NCBI GenBank assembly: GCA_013398055.1 | Contig: VZRS01008360.1 | Location: forward strand, 248,001 to 312,000 | DNA length: 64,000 bases | Origin: Ifrita kowaldi | Taxonomy: Eukaryota > Chordata > Aves > Passeriformes > Cinclosomatidae | Direction of reading: 5' to 3' | Shown: positions 41,375-53,400 of the stretch, in pieces | Numbering within the stretch: the first letter of the stretch is position 1 | Layout of the letters: each line of letters starts with the position of its first letter | Translations under genes and position numbers: made by a program | The notes under the pieces: generated by a model | What the model was told of the DNA's origin: nothing | What the model saw: only the letters and a program-made list of their open reading frames with translations | Databases searched by the model: none

Positions 41375-41388
41375 GTTGCCCGGGCGAA
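41375..41388 (+). promoter_or_regulatory. X-box-like RFX site in the TEX9 promoter
   Basis: GTTGCC CG GGCGAA matches the RFX X-box arrangement (GTTGCC, 2-nt spacer, GGCAAC) at 6/6 positions in the left half and 4/6 in the right. The AT spacer is replaced by CG. It lies 33-46 bp upstream of the ATG. RFX factors drive many ciliary and spermatid genes, so the position is suggestive, but the match is imperfect and the GC-rich context raises the chance expectation. Confidence 0.35.
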
Positions 41389-41420
41389 GGCGACGCCACA
41401 GCGGCCTCAGCGCGGACAAA

Positions 41421-41465
41421 ATGTCGGCGGTCGGCGCGGCCCGGTGGGGTGGGGAGCTGCCCGGG
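41421..41465 (+). CDS. TEX9: TEX9 coding exon 1
   Basis: This exon has 15 codons from ATG (context acaaaATGt) to a GGG|GTAAGG donor and ends in phase 0. It encodes MSAVGAARWGGELPG, which is Gly/Ala-rich and not conserved with mammals, as is usual for the TEX9 N terminus. It lies in the CpG-rich promoter region. No earlier in-frame ATG is seen close by, but the transcription start is not visible, so a further upstream non-coding exon cannot be excluded. Confidence 0.85.
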
Positions 41466-44400
41466 GTAAGGCGGCGGCTCGGGCTGGGCTCGGACTCGGA
41501 CTCGGACTCGGGGCCCAATTAGCCCCGCCCCGCTCACTATCGCATCCTCCCCGCAGGTGCGGAGAGCGCCCGGCAGCCCCCCGGCGTTCCCGGGGCCCGG
41601 TGCGCTGAGCGGAGCATGGCTGGCCAAGGAGGAGCAGTACAAGTAAGGAGGCCCTGCGCCGCTGGGACCAGCGCACAGTCGGTCCCCTGTACCCGGGTGC
41701 CGCGGCTCGGTTCCCGCAGAGGGCGGATGGCACTGCCCGGAGCCGCGGCACAGCGCCCAGCGCCGCTGGACACCGCCGCCTCAGGCAGGCTCTAGGCCCG
41801 GACATGAGGTTCTTCTGCACTTCGAACACTGACTTGAGTTCTAAATTATGACTATATAAAAGCTTAAGCCTGTTCAAAACAGCGTAAAAGCTGTAAAGGT
41901 TTTAAATGGAATCCCTGGCCCTGTTACCTGTTAGTGCTCAGCCCCTGTGAATGGTGAGGGTGCACAGAGAACTATGTCTCAAACTCTGGCAGTCACAGCA
42001 CCAGGGGCTGTGTGTGAACATGCAGGAACAGCACACTACTGTAACCTGTACATCCATATAGCAACCCATCTTTATTTACATGATAAGTAATGTAGTCATA
42101 CATGAGTCCTTTCCCAACCCCTGCTGCTGGGTATACTGAAGGGAAGGATTGTGTTAAACACGGAAAACCTTTAGGAAATAAAGACATACAATGTGTATTA
42201 AGAAATGACATGTCCGAAACCAAAGACATCCTTCACCTCTCACAATTATAGTCTAAACCTTGCTGTTTAATGGGTATACATGTTTCAGTACTATTGATTT
42301 GGCTGAAACACAGGAAATTGTTGAAACATAACTTTGTTAATACACTGAAGTGTATTTCAGCATTCCTTTGTAGGAATCATTAAAATTTCACTTCGTTCAG
42401 GCAAAAATACTGTCATGCTCACATTTATTCCTTTTAAATCTTTCAAAAACTCAGTGACAAACATTCTTACTCTTTCAGGCGACTGAATGCAGAATTAGAA
42501 GCCAAAACAGAAAAACTGGTGCGTCAGGCTGAAGAACTAATGGTGAGTAGGTTATGCAGACTGTTACATAATTTAGTCTGGATTCACATGCACACAGAGC
42601 TGAGCTTCAAAAGAAATTTAGACCATGACTACTAAAAGCGTGTTGCTTTCAAATGCAAGGTAAGCTTTAATTTATTTCTTTCAAAGTTGTATTAAAAACA
42701 CATTCAAAAATAGTTTCTATATATTTTCATCAGGTAAGTATTCACACAGCTGCCTACAGCATTTGTGCAGATACACACATAAAACCACATTAAAAACTTG
42801 TTTAGTTGTTTAAGAAAAGTATCTGTAGGTGGTTTTATGCCATAAATACTAAAAATTAGTATTTGAAAACCAGATACTGTTACAGTAACCTCCTAGTGAA
42901 ATAGGATCTACATTGTTCAAGCTGAAAGAGATACAAAGAATAAGCAACCTAAATAGATAACATGAACTTAGTAAGAAGGAAACTTTCTCAAAACAGAAAA
43001 AGTTCCTGTTTATTATCAGTATCATCATTTAACATTGGTGTGGTTGTGTACCAGAGAGAGTCAAGACTTTATATGAAAGTTGGACAAATGAATAAAAAGG
43101 GAATAGGGCAGGTATGGTTTATACCCAAAACAGTTTGGAGAAGGTGTTCTGCATATTAGAAATATTCATTGTAAGTACACTCATTCAAATAAACAAGGCT
43201 TAAAAAGCAAATTAGTAAGTATTCTGGAAAGCTGTACTGGTATGCACTTTTCCTACTGTTGAAACTTCAATTTTATGGCCTGTGAAAACATATTCTTCTC
43301 TTGAGCAGTGACAAGCTGAGGCTAAATGCTTGGCATTTGAACAGGAGCAGATGAAACAGCCAAAATAGCATCTAGTCTCTTTCCTTTGGAAAACAGTAAC
43401 AACAAAACCACTGGTTTTTTCTTCTCTAAATATAGCAGAAGATGAAATATTCTTAGGACACTTAATATACCACATGGCACTGCCAGATTGCATAGATATA
43501 CATTTAACAACAAAATAGCAACGGCATTTTCATTTTTAGACATCTTTTCCTGTGTTTCAAAAGTTCTTTTCCACAGTAGACTATAGTTTCCATTCTTTTC
43601 CATAGTAGACTGTAGTTACTGTGATTTGTGATTTACAAATAGGTGATTCATCTTTAATGGATTATATTCCCCCAAAATCAACTAGATTTTTTCTTTTCTT
43701 AATGAAGAAAGGCCAACAGAAGATACTATCCCAGCCAGTACAGAGTAAGTCACCTGAAGATGACAGACAAAGGTACGTGCTTTACAACTGCTGTGCATAA
43801 TTGGTGAGGAACCTCACACTGATCCTGCACACCTTAAATTGTGTTCTAATCATGCTCCTGTTTTATCTGTCTTTGCTGCATACTGCATTGGTGGAGTCTT
43901 AAATTTTTTCCTATTATTTAAAAAAAATTGATCCTAAGCAGGTGTTGTTCCTTGTTATTTCAAGGAAGGCTTAATTTTGCTGGAATGTTCTATCTAAGAT
44001 ACTAAGTAGTGCTGACCTTTGTAAAAGAACAAGGTAAGGTAACAGGTTTCATTGCAGTACCAAACAGTAGGCACTTGGCAGTGGATAGTTTTTAACAATT
44101 CAGCTGACAAAGTGAAGGAATAGATACTGGTTCACATTTAACTTGGCCTAAGTGTTCCTGGGACAGGAAATGCCTGATGAAAACAAACACAAAACCCTAA
44201 GACCCGCAAACACTGAGCTGCCACCCTCTGGAATGTGGATACCATTACAGTGCTGGGGCCCGCATGCCTCTGGCCTGGATGATCTCAACCTGAGTGTTCA
44301 AACCCCTCAGCTCAGGAGTGGGGTCATGGCTGTATTCTCTTAGTCATTCAGGGGCATTATTATTTCCTTAGTTGTATATTGGTAGTGTGGGAAATGGGTG

Positions 44401-47400
44401 AATTAAAGATAGACTAATACACAGTTTATCAAGGATCTGATTTGTAGGTTCCTAAATTTATGATGCCACTAATCTGGATAAGAAAGATACAGGAAGAGAC
44501 TACAAAATTCTTCAAATGTTAAGCTGCAGTTGGGAAACTTTTCAAATAGTGTATATGAAAGTCTGATAAAGATGATCAAGTAGTTGTTTTTGTGTAGAAT
44601 AAAAGCAAAGACATTGAGTTTTTCTGAAAGTAAAAGGGGTTTTCTGTACACAAAAAGGTGTGACAGCAAGTCAGCTTCTATGATAGAAGCCTGACTACCA
44701 GCACAAGTTTGTTACTACAATTAAAATTATTCCTGACCTATTTTAAATAGCTGAGGGAGTGAGGGGCAAGAAACTTAATGTGTTATCTATCAGTATAATC
44801 ATGCTTTTAAAACAAATTCTGGATCTCACTTTAGTTTTATGTTCTGTTAGATGGATTTTGAACATTAGACAGAGAATTTTTAAGAACTTTAAACTGGAGT
44901 TGAGTTTTAGGGCTGCTTTATTAAGTAATGTGATTGGAAGATTCAGCCCCACAAAGGGAATTATTAACTTTGATGGTACATATTAGAAATAAATTGAAGT
45001 GTTGGAAGAATTAAATAAAAGAAAAAAAAGAGCAATTAGCATGTCAGAGTATCAAATGACCTACCAATTACCAACTTAAATTAAAACACCTTAAAACAAC
45101 CACAGTCTGGTAAACATAGTGTTCTGGTAAACATTTACATAACCGAAGATTGGAAATCGCATGCTGTAGTGAAAAAAATTGGAAATGTGTGCTAGGAATT
45201 AGGCACACTGATTATCCATGAGTGAACACTGAGGCCACTCAATTAGATTAGTTCTAAGTATTTAATATTTAATTAAAAATTCTTTTCTTTCTAAATTGTG
45301 CAAGCAGATAGGCTTTAAATCTAAAGGAAGCACTTGAGGTATTTTTGAAATAGCTCGTTGAAATTGCTATTGATTCCTTTAAGGAGAATGAACACTAAAG
45401 CAACTGGAAAGAAAGGGAGGAACTGAAGCAACGAAAGAGGTGGTATCGAGGGGAAAAAATGACAGGTTGAAAGGAAAAAACAAATGAGTAAGCAAAGTAG
45501 AAAAAAAGACAACAAATACTTAAGTCACTCTCCAAGCCAGCGTATATTTTAAATGAAGTTGTTCTGGAGTTCTTGCAGCATATTTTTTGCAGGGAAATTT
45601 GATTTACTTAGCAACAAAGCAGCTCCGGTGACAGCACACTGCAATGAGCTTTTGTTTACACTTTCCCTCTCCAGCCATCGCCCGGCTGGCGGCGCTGGGC
45701 TGGGCCGCGCATGGGCAGCCACGGCCCGGGCTGGGGCTGGGGCTGGGCCGGGAGCAGCCGGCAGAAAGGGCTGGATCGGGATGGAGCGGGAGCAGCAGCG
45801 CGTGGCCCCTGCTGCCACGGCCTCGGGCTGCGTGTCTGTCTGTGTGCCTCTGCGGGATTCACAGAGTCCGGCTGCGTGTCTGTCTGTGTGCCCCTGCAGG
45901 ATTCACACAGTCCGGGCTGCGTGTCTGTCTGTGTGCCCCTGCGGGATTCACACAGTCATTTCACCGACCGTACAGCCACACAGCTGGAAAGCAGGCTTTC
46001 AAAATGGGGTGTCAGGGATAGGGAACAGGAAAGAAACCATTAGGGTTAAGCAAGTTGGAGATTTCGAGGGATACAGTGAGGCTGGGTTTTTTGTTTTGCT
46101 TTGTTCGTGTTTGGGTTTTTTCTGTTTTTNNNNNNNNNNNNNNNNNNNNNNNNNNNNNNNNNNNNNNNNNNNNNNNNNNNNNNNNNNNNNNNNNNNNNNN
46201 NNNNNNNNNNNNNNNNNNNNNNNNNNNNNNNNNNNNNNNNNNNNNNNNNNNNNNNNNNNNNNNNNNNNNNNNNNNNNNNNNNNNNNNNNNNNNNNNNNNN
46301 NNNNNNNNNNNNNNNNNNNNNNNNNNNNNNNNNNNNNNNNNNNNNNNNNNNNNNNNNNNNNNNNNNNNNNNNNNNNNNNNNNNNNNNNNNNNNNNNNNNN
46401 NNNNNNNNNNNNNNNNNNNNNNNNNNNNNNNNNNNNNNNNNNNNNNNNNNNNNNNNNNNNNNNNNNNNNNNNNNNNNNNNNNNNNNNNNNNNNNNNNNNN
46501 NNNNTTTTTGGATTAATAAAATATGGAGCTTTGTGCAGATAATTCTTGTTGATGAATGTCTGTGAAATTTTTAAAGGCAAAATCTAAACATTTGCTCAAA
46601 TCAGCCTGGCAAAAAAATTAGGTGACTTGATGAGCCAGAAATTTAAATTTTATTCAAAATCTTTTATAAGCCAGCATTTTAATTGACGTAAAAATTTTCT
46701 AAAGGGTAGTTAAAAAATAGCCGTTCGTTGCAATAATATACATTCACATAACTCATTTTGAAAGCAAAATTTAATATATTTATCTCTATATATATATATA
46801 TCTGAAAAGGAATTTGACCTGAATAGTACACAGCATGCTAAATCTTTCTACTTAATTTCAATAGACTTGAAAAATAATAATTTAACCTCAAAATCAGTTA
46901 CTAAGAAGCACAGTTTTCAGCCAAATAAGCAGATAAGAAAGCTGCTTTTTTTTGTTCTTGGTTTTATTCCCTCTCTGTAAAATGGATACCATATTTATAA
47001 TACTTATTTCAGAGAAAATTCTGTGAGGCTTAATTTATAAATTGCTCCACCTCATATTCCTTTGACAGTCCCTGTCAATTGACCTGACAACAGTCAGTCT
47101 GACCTTGCTAGGACAGGTGGAGCTACCTCCTCATAGGATGTAGAGGACACTGGTTTATCTTCACTTTGTTTGTATGAGTTCAGGGGTTTGTGTCTCAGGT
47201 AGGTGTTACTCAGTGAGCTGCTGGCAATTTTTGATACTGGATTGTCCTGGGGAAGCTGTAACTCTCTGCTTCCTGGCTGAGTACTCCCTGGTAGAGGGAA
47301 TCATTGATCTAACAAGCCAGTAGCCTGAATTCCAAGAGACAAGATCAGGATTCTGGTAGGTAAGTACTGTTGTAGCAGGTACCACAGACTCACCAGGTGA

Positions 47401-50400
47401 TTTGTGTCGCAGGTGAGGTGGACTAGACAGACAGCAATGAGACTGAATTTATGCTTGAACTCAGTATGTTCCCACCTTAGCTATATTGTTTATTCTAGAC
47501 ATATAAAATGTTATTCTCCTGATTCTGACAGGGGGGTTGTATTTTAACTGCAAAGTGTTTACATTATTATAGATGTTCAGTGAATTAATTTATTTTTTTT
47601 TTTAAATGCAGAGATCCACTCTGTCCCAAAGTTTCATCTCTTACACACTCACTTGCCAAGGTACCAAAACTATCCTGGTTAATTTCTTTTCTAGCATAAT
47701 TTCAATAATATAATGACTTGTGGTTTTGAGGCTACACTGGGGCTTACATGGGTGGCCAGCCAAAGGAAAGTGATGCCTAAAGCAGTGCTGCAGGGACAGT
47801 GTTACCAGAGCTCCTCAGTGCCACTGGTGGTCACATGGACTTACATCATGCTTAATTTTTGTATTTTGTTGTCTCTTCAGCTTAGAGAGAAATGCTGTGT
47901 TTTGAACATCAAATTAAGAATTCCAAGTGCAAAATATTATATAATTAATTTCTTGCTTTCTTCCCTCCTTCACTTGTATAATACTAAATGCAATACTAGT
48001 GTCTTCTAGATGTAATAATAAACAAAGTCAGAGTAACTGAATTTAGAAAATACAATAGAAAAATGAGATTAGGAACAATCTCAATAGTCTCTAACTAACA
48101 ACTATATTGAAGCTTTCATGAGGTGAGCTGAAGCTTCTAAAATACCATCTGCAGTTATTTATCAGAATACAGTAGAAAACCCTCTTACTTTTTAAGAATA
48201 TTTGGATGAAAGTAACAGAAATATTGTTAAATCTTTCTTCAACGGGGACATTATAAAATTAAAATAATTCATAAAATACTATATTTTTGAAGGTATGATG
48301 ATGTCCAATAATTAATACATTGATAAAAGCTCAGAGCCTTGCTTGTGCATAGATTTATTATGAGTATGTGTGGAAAAACTCTCACAAGCCAGTGACTATT
48401 GGGTGTATTACAGTTAGGGCATAGAGACATAGAAGTTGCAAGCTAAAGATGAGTGCAAATAAAACTGAGAAGTTGTCATTTTGAAAGTTTGAAAAGCATA
48501 CTTGGAAAACTATCCTTGAGTATGGATATATGAAGAAGAACAAAAAAAAAAACCTAGAAAAAAGTACTTCAGTAATAATAATGCCCTACTAATTTCTGAA
48601 AAAACTTTTAGGTAGAAAACAAGAAGAAATTTCCTTCTGTGCCCACGGCTCAGAACAGACCATACTCTGCAAGTAAGGGAAAAAGAACAACTTCAAGGTA
48701 TACCAGACATCTCATTTGGTTTGTCATGAAATCTTTTAGTTGCTATTTTTGTCTATCAAGTTATTTTATAGATGTATGCTTTTATATTTATACAAATAAA
48801 TGTATCAAACTTTTGGTCCTCCTCAGTCAGCTCCACCATGTGGCTATCTCTGTTTACTTGCACCAAAATTATCAGTGAACATATGTGATTAATTATACAG
48901 CAATGAAACTGTTGCTTTCTGCTTTAGCACTTCTCAAGGCTGACAGCTAAATTCTGTAAACTCCTTCAGTGAAAGGAAGTCCAGTGAGCAAAAATAGAGC
49001 ACCTGAGGCGACCTGGGAGAGCACACTTGGGTGCTACAGCCTGATTTGTGATCAGACTGGTGGTGGGAAACATCAGGCCTTGAAGGGCCTCCTCTGTTGT
49101 AGTGAATCTCGGGCTCACAGGACAAGAGGCTCAGTAATACAACACAGCTTCCAGGGGCTCCAAGCTGAGAAGCTTCAGCTCTGTAGGTAGCAAATTCAAG
49201 GTTGTAAAACCAAAAAATGGAGATCTGGACAAAGAGAGAAGAGTCGAAAAATCCATAAGATCCTGGAAGCAAATTAAAACTGCCATGAGACATGGCATAA
49301 TACCAAAATAGGATGAAAATTGTCTTCAAGGTGGCAGGACATGGAATTGACAGAGGCCAAGTCTGTCTTACAGGAGTTGGAAGTCCCTGGAGGCCCTTCA
49401 GACCTCCTTTGGGCAGTTCAGGGGAGGCTGTCATGCTGGCACCCCATCATGAGATTTAGAAGTGGAATTGTGCAGATGAAGAGCCTGTGGGGCAACCCCA
49501 AAGTCATGGGAGAAAGTTAGGAGCTAGAAGGAGTTTGGGGGCTGCACTGGAATGAGGATATGTTGGAATAAGAAGTTAGGAGCTTCAGATCCTGTGAGAA
49601 CTAAGATTACCTTTCTACAGGAGAAAGCTGAGGAGATACCCTGTGTAGGTGATGTGTTACCTTGTGTTCTGGTTTTATGATAATATTGATATGCAACCTC
49701 TAGGATCAGTGAAGTTTCCTAGGCTGGGCATAATGATGCAGAAATTTTGGTAAGGTAGGAGTACAGCCAGGGGCAACAGAGTTTGACAAGATTATGTGGC
49801 AGGGGGTGGAAAGAGCAGAAATTAAAACAGAGGGTAGTAGCCAAAGCCAATAGAACATTCCTCTGTTTCTTTGCTGTACTCGGATTTAGTTATGGATTTG
49901 TTGAGATGAGAAGACCATGCCAGAATCTTCTCAGCTGAAAATGGTAGTGGTTTCTCTGTCTTCTACATTACAGGATGTAGAATCCTGTAATTATTTATGT
50001 GGAATATGGTAAAGGTATCTTACAGAAAGAAAATGAGAAATTGCCATCGATGCATCTTCCATATGAATGCAGGTAATGAAATTGCACTATGTAAATAACT
50101 GTGCACTCTTAAAAATAACAAATACAAAAAAACCTTACAAAAATATAATGTATTATAAATTTAAAATCTAGGTTTTTCGTTTTTTTAGTTCAAAAATAAG
50201 AAGCATGGAAGTACAAAGTGCTGATGGTGTTGCAGTACTGGAAGATTGCATAGGTTTTTCTTTAACAAAAACAATAAGCAAAGTTGAAGAAAAACTAAAG
50301 AAAGGAGTCTTACCAGACTGTCAAGATGATGATATTTTTCCAAGGGTTGGAAATGAAATGGGAACAGGTAAGTTTCTTTCCATGGTTAGTACCTTTATTC

Positions 50401-53400
50401 TTGCTTCGTGACTGTTAGAAATGGGTTTTCCTGTGGAGAGACAAAAGGAGTTTCTGTAAAAATTACAGGGAAAATTCTAAAGCCCTTAACTTAAAGGGAA
50501 AGAAGGTTTTTCCTCTTTACATAGTCTTAGAGGAAGATCAGGTCACATATGATTGATTAGGTGGAAAAGTGAATTATTATTTTCCTTTCCACTTTTGTAG
50601 GGAGGTATTTGGATGGTTACATATGTTGAATAAGTACATAACATTTGATTCATTTCACTGGGGAAACAGAAGTACACGATGCTGAGCTTGTATTTCCAAA
50701 AAGATGAGCTTCAGTCTTTGCACAGACTCTGCCTTTAGAGGCAAAAACCTTTCCTCAGACCAGTGCTGTGGATCTTAGCAAGTGGCTGAAATGAGGTAAC
50801 ATTTCAGCTACAGTGCTTGAATTCGAATCCTCCAGGTATTTTCCCACTCCAAATGGTGTGTTAATGTCTGTCCTAGAAACAGAGCAGAGAAGGGATTGCA
50901 GCATTTGCCAGCGAGGCTAAAGGCATGACGCACATCTGTCTTTTTGGCTCCGGTGTGATAAAAGTGAGTTTGTGTAGTTCCTTACAATGTTAAAGTGAGC
51001 ATGAAGTCAGAGATTCACTGCAGTAGCACCATGTGCCTGAGCCCTCTCCTTTTAATCTAACAGCTTGATGTCAACAAGCATGCCAACACAGAAATAGCTT
51101 GGTTTCTAACCTCATGTAATTCTGTGCACATCTTCTGTTATCAAGTCTCCCTAACTATACCCCCAGATAACTTTTTATAGTTTTCTTCCTGAACCAAAAA
51201 GAAATTGTTTTGGCTTGCATTGGAAACTTACACCAAATTAATTCAAGGCAACTCAAAAAGAGTTATTGCTGGTGCCTTGTAATCAGGAACCAAGGGTATG
51301 TATTGGAGTATTGAGGATTGTTTCTGTAACTTCAATGATGAAATAAAAATCCTCTGGATTGATATCTGCATTTTGAATTTGATATTGACTGTTTAGAACA
51401 CTCTGAATGCCTCCTTAATGCGATAAATAAGCTATTACAGAGCATTCCAGCAGTGCCAGACTCCCAGAACAGTTAGGATGTTCACAAGGAAGCAGATACA
51501 GGTATTAAGCAGGCCCTGTTACAGAGAGGCATAATCCATAATTGATTCCTTAGGCCTGTGTGCCTGTGCCCAGCTATTTAGGCCAATGTGCTGATAAGAT
51601 TCCATAGCACTGTCCTTTCCTTGAGGTTCTTGCAGCACTCCTCCTGGAATTGGGTTCCCTGTATTTCATGATCACAGGTTACCACAGTGGAGCCATTTTT
51701 CTGCCAACACAGTAGCTTAGACTTTTTTTTTAGTCTGGGACTGTTTTTCTGGGTTATAATTCAAGTCTGCAGTAACCAGCAATGATAGAAGCACACAGAC
51801 ATAGAAAAGGCTGAACATGAAACTCTATTTTTATCTAATATACCCTCACGCATATGAATAAAATACCTGAATGTATTGTTGCACTTCATGTTAATCTTCA
51901 GCTTATCTCAAGAATTCAAGACATCTGTTCTTTCTTGTAAGGTATCAGAGTCTCTCAGATGTCCTTTTCTTGTTTACCAGTCCCTAAATCATTGGTTACT
52001 TTATAACCTAAGACCATCCTATGAAGTGATACTTCCCCTTATTAGCCTCATCAGGTGATTAAAATTGAATCAGTTAGGAAGCTAATTGTTTAATTATCTT
52101 TACCCCTTGTCAGAATTCAAATTATTTGGATTATAGGCACCTCCCAAGAGTGATCTGGTTCTAGTTGTGCACTTGAATTTTCACAAGTTTTACTACTAAG
52201 TGCTCTTAATGACACACAGCTGAATAAGACAGAAGTTGTCTGTGGACTAATAGCTGAGTAAAAGAGGAAACAAAATGGTAAAAACAACCAGTTTTTACAG
52301 GTAGTGGTATAGCCCCTGAGGAATCTGTCATGGAGCTTACATTGAGAGCTAGTAAAGAAATTTGTCTATGAAACAATGATTTTAGGGTAGTTAAAACTGA
52401 TGCTGAAGTATTGCAAAAGAATTTCATGGTACTGAGTGAGGTGATGGAGCACAAGTTTGTATTCTGTATTAAAGAGTGCAGAGTAATACTGACAGAAAAC
52501 ACAGCTATCCAATCCCACCTACTACACAGCTCCAGTTACACCTACTACTGAGCGGACTTACCTTAATTAGTGATAACTAAACAATCTCCAAAAGCATAAA
52601 CTTACTGCCTGTTCACAGTGGAAAAGGCAAATTGAGTTTTAGAAGTCCTTCAGAAGATAACAGAAAACAGAATATTGTACTGTTACCATTATGATATTAT
52701 GTAATTGATGCTACCCCATTTTGAGAATGGCACAGAGTTCTGCACACCCCATCTCAAATCCAGGATGCAGAACTAGCAAAGATACAGTTCAGAGTGTACA
52801 GTGCAATTAAAAGTGTAGAACGGCTTGAATTTCAATCTTCAGTTTGAAAACAAAACAATTAAAGGCAATATGAAAGATCTATAACAAAAACAGTAATGGT
52901 AAAGGGAAAGCTGTCTTTCTCTAATGCAAACACTAGTAAATGCCACATTAAATTGGATTTAAAGGGAGCTATACAAAGTGTTTCACATAATGCATAATTA
53001 AATTAGCCAGCTCATTGCCAAAGGATATGGTAAATGCCAAACTACAGTATGTTTTATGAAGAAAATCAAACAACTTAATAGTATAGAAGTACCTGAAAAG
53101 GGATTAAACATGAAGGCTTCATTATAATCTCCATCTTGATAGCCACTAGTTACCAGAAGCTAGCAAGGATATAATGGGAGGAATAAAAGTCAGTCTGTGT
53201 CGTATTTTTTTATGGTGTTTTCCTAAATTGTACTTATTACTGGCCTCTGCAGAGTTAGAGCTTAAGCTGCAATTGATGAGGGAAGGTGAGTGAAAATAAA
53301 CAAATTCCTGTTACAGCAAATGAACACATGTACCCATCCATTTCTCCACTCTTAGATCCAGATATTCCTCCTCCACTTTATTCCTTTCCCCTTGTAGCTA

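Larger units (their letters stand above)
41200..41800 (+). promoter_or_regulatory. TEX9 CpG-island promoter
   Basis: A sharp rise in G+C and CpG density begins at about 41,220 after AT-rich flank and runs through exons 1-2 to about 41,790. It includes GC-box-like gggggcgggcgg near 41,357, a polypurine tract, and tandem E-box-like cacctg sites at about 41,212-41,228. No TATA box is evident, as expected for a CpG-island promoter. The transcription start is not resolved and lies somewhere 5' of 41,421. Confidence 0.8.
45660..45960. promoter_or_regulatory. Intragenic CpG-rich patch in TEX9 intron 4
   Basis: G+C and CpG rise abruptly for about 300 bp (cgcccggctggcggcgctgg, gccgcgcatgggcagccacg and so on), then continue as the minisatellite. 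Flanks are AT-rich. It could be an internal promoter or enhancer, or GC-rich satellite-like DNA without function. No conserved exon is recognised. Confidence 0.45.
43773..47611 (+). other. TEX9 intron 4
   Basis: This 3.8-kb intron contains a CpG-rich patch, a G-quadruplex motif, a minisatellite, an assembly gap and a TA repeat. No alternative exon with conserved coding was seen in the readable part; one in the gap cannot be excluded. Confidence 0.85.

Noticed and set aside
45553..46542. 329-codon open frame on the + strand
   Set aside because: It crosses 375 N and the minisatellite. Its repeated Cys/Val string is the tandem repeat in translation, and no protein family is recognisable.
46787..46801. 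TA and GT microsatellites as notable structures
   Set aside because: Too short (about seven units) to be unusual; listed only as repeats.
48934..49434. 166-codon minus-strand open frame in TEX9 intron 6
   Set aside because: No family similarity. A competing + strand frame lies in the same G-rich stretch. Probably chance.
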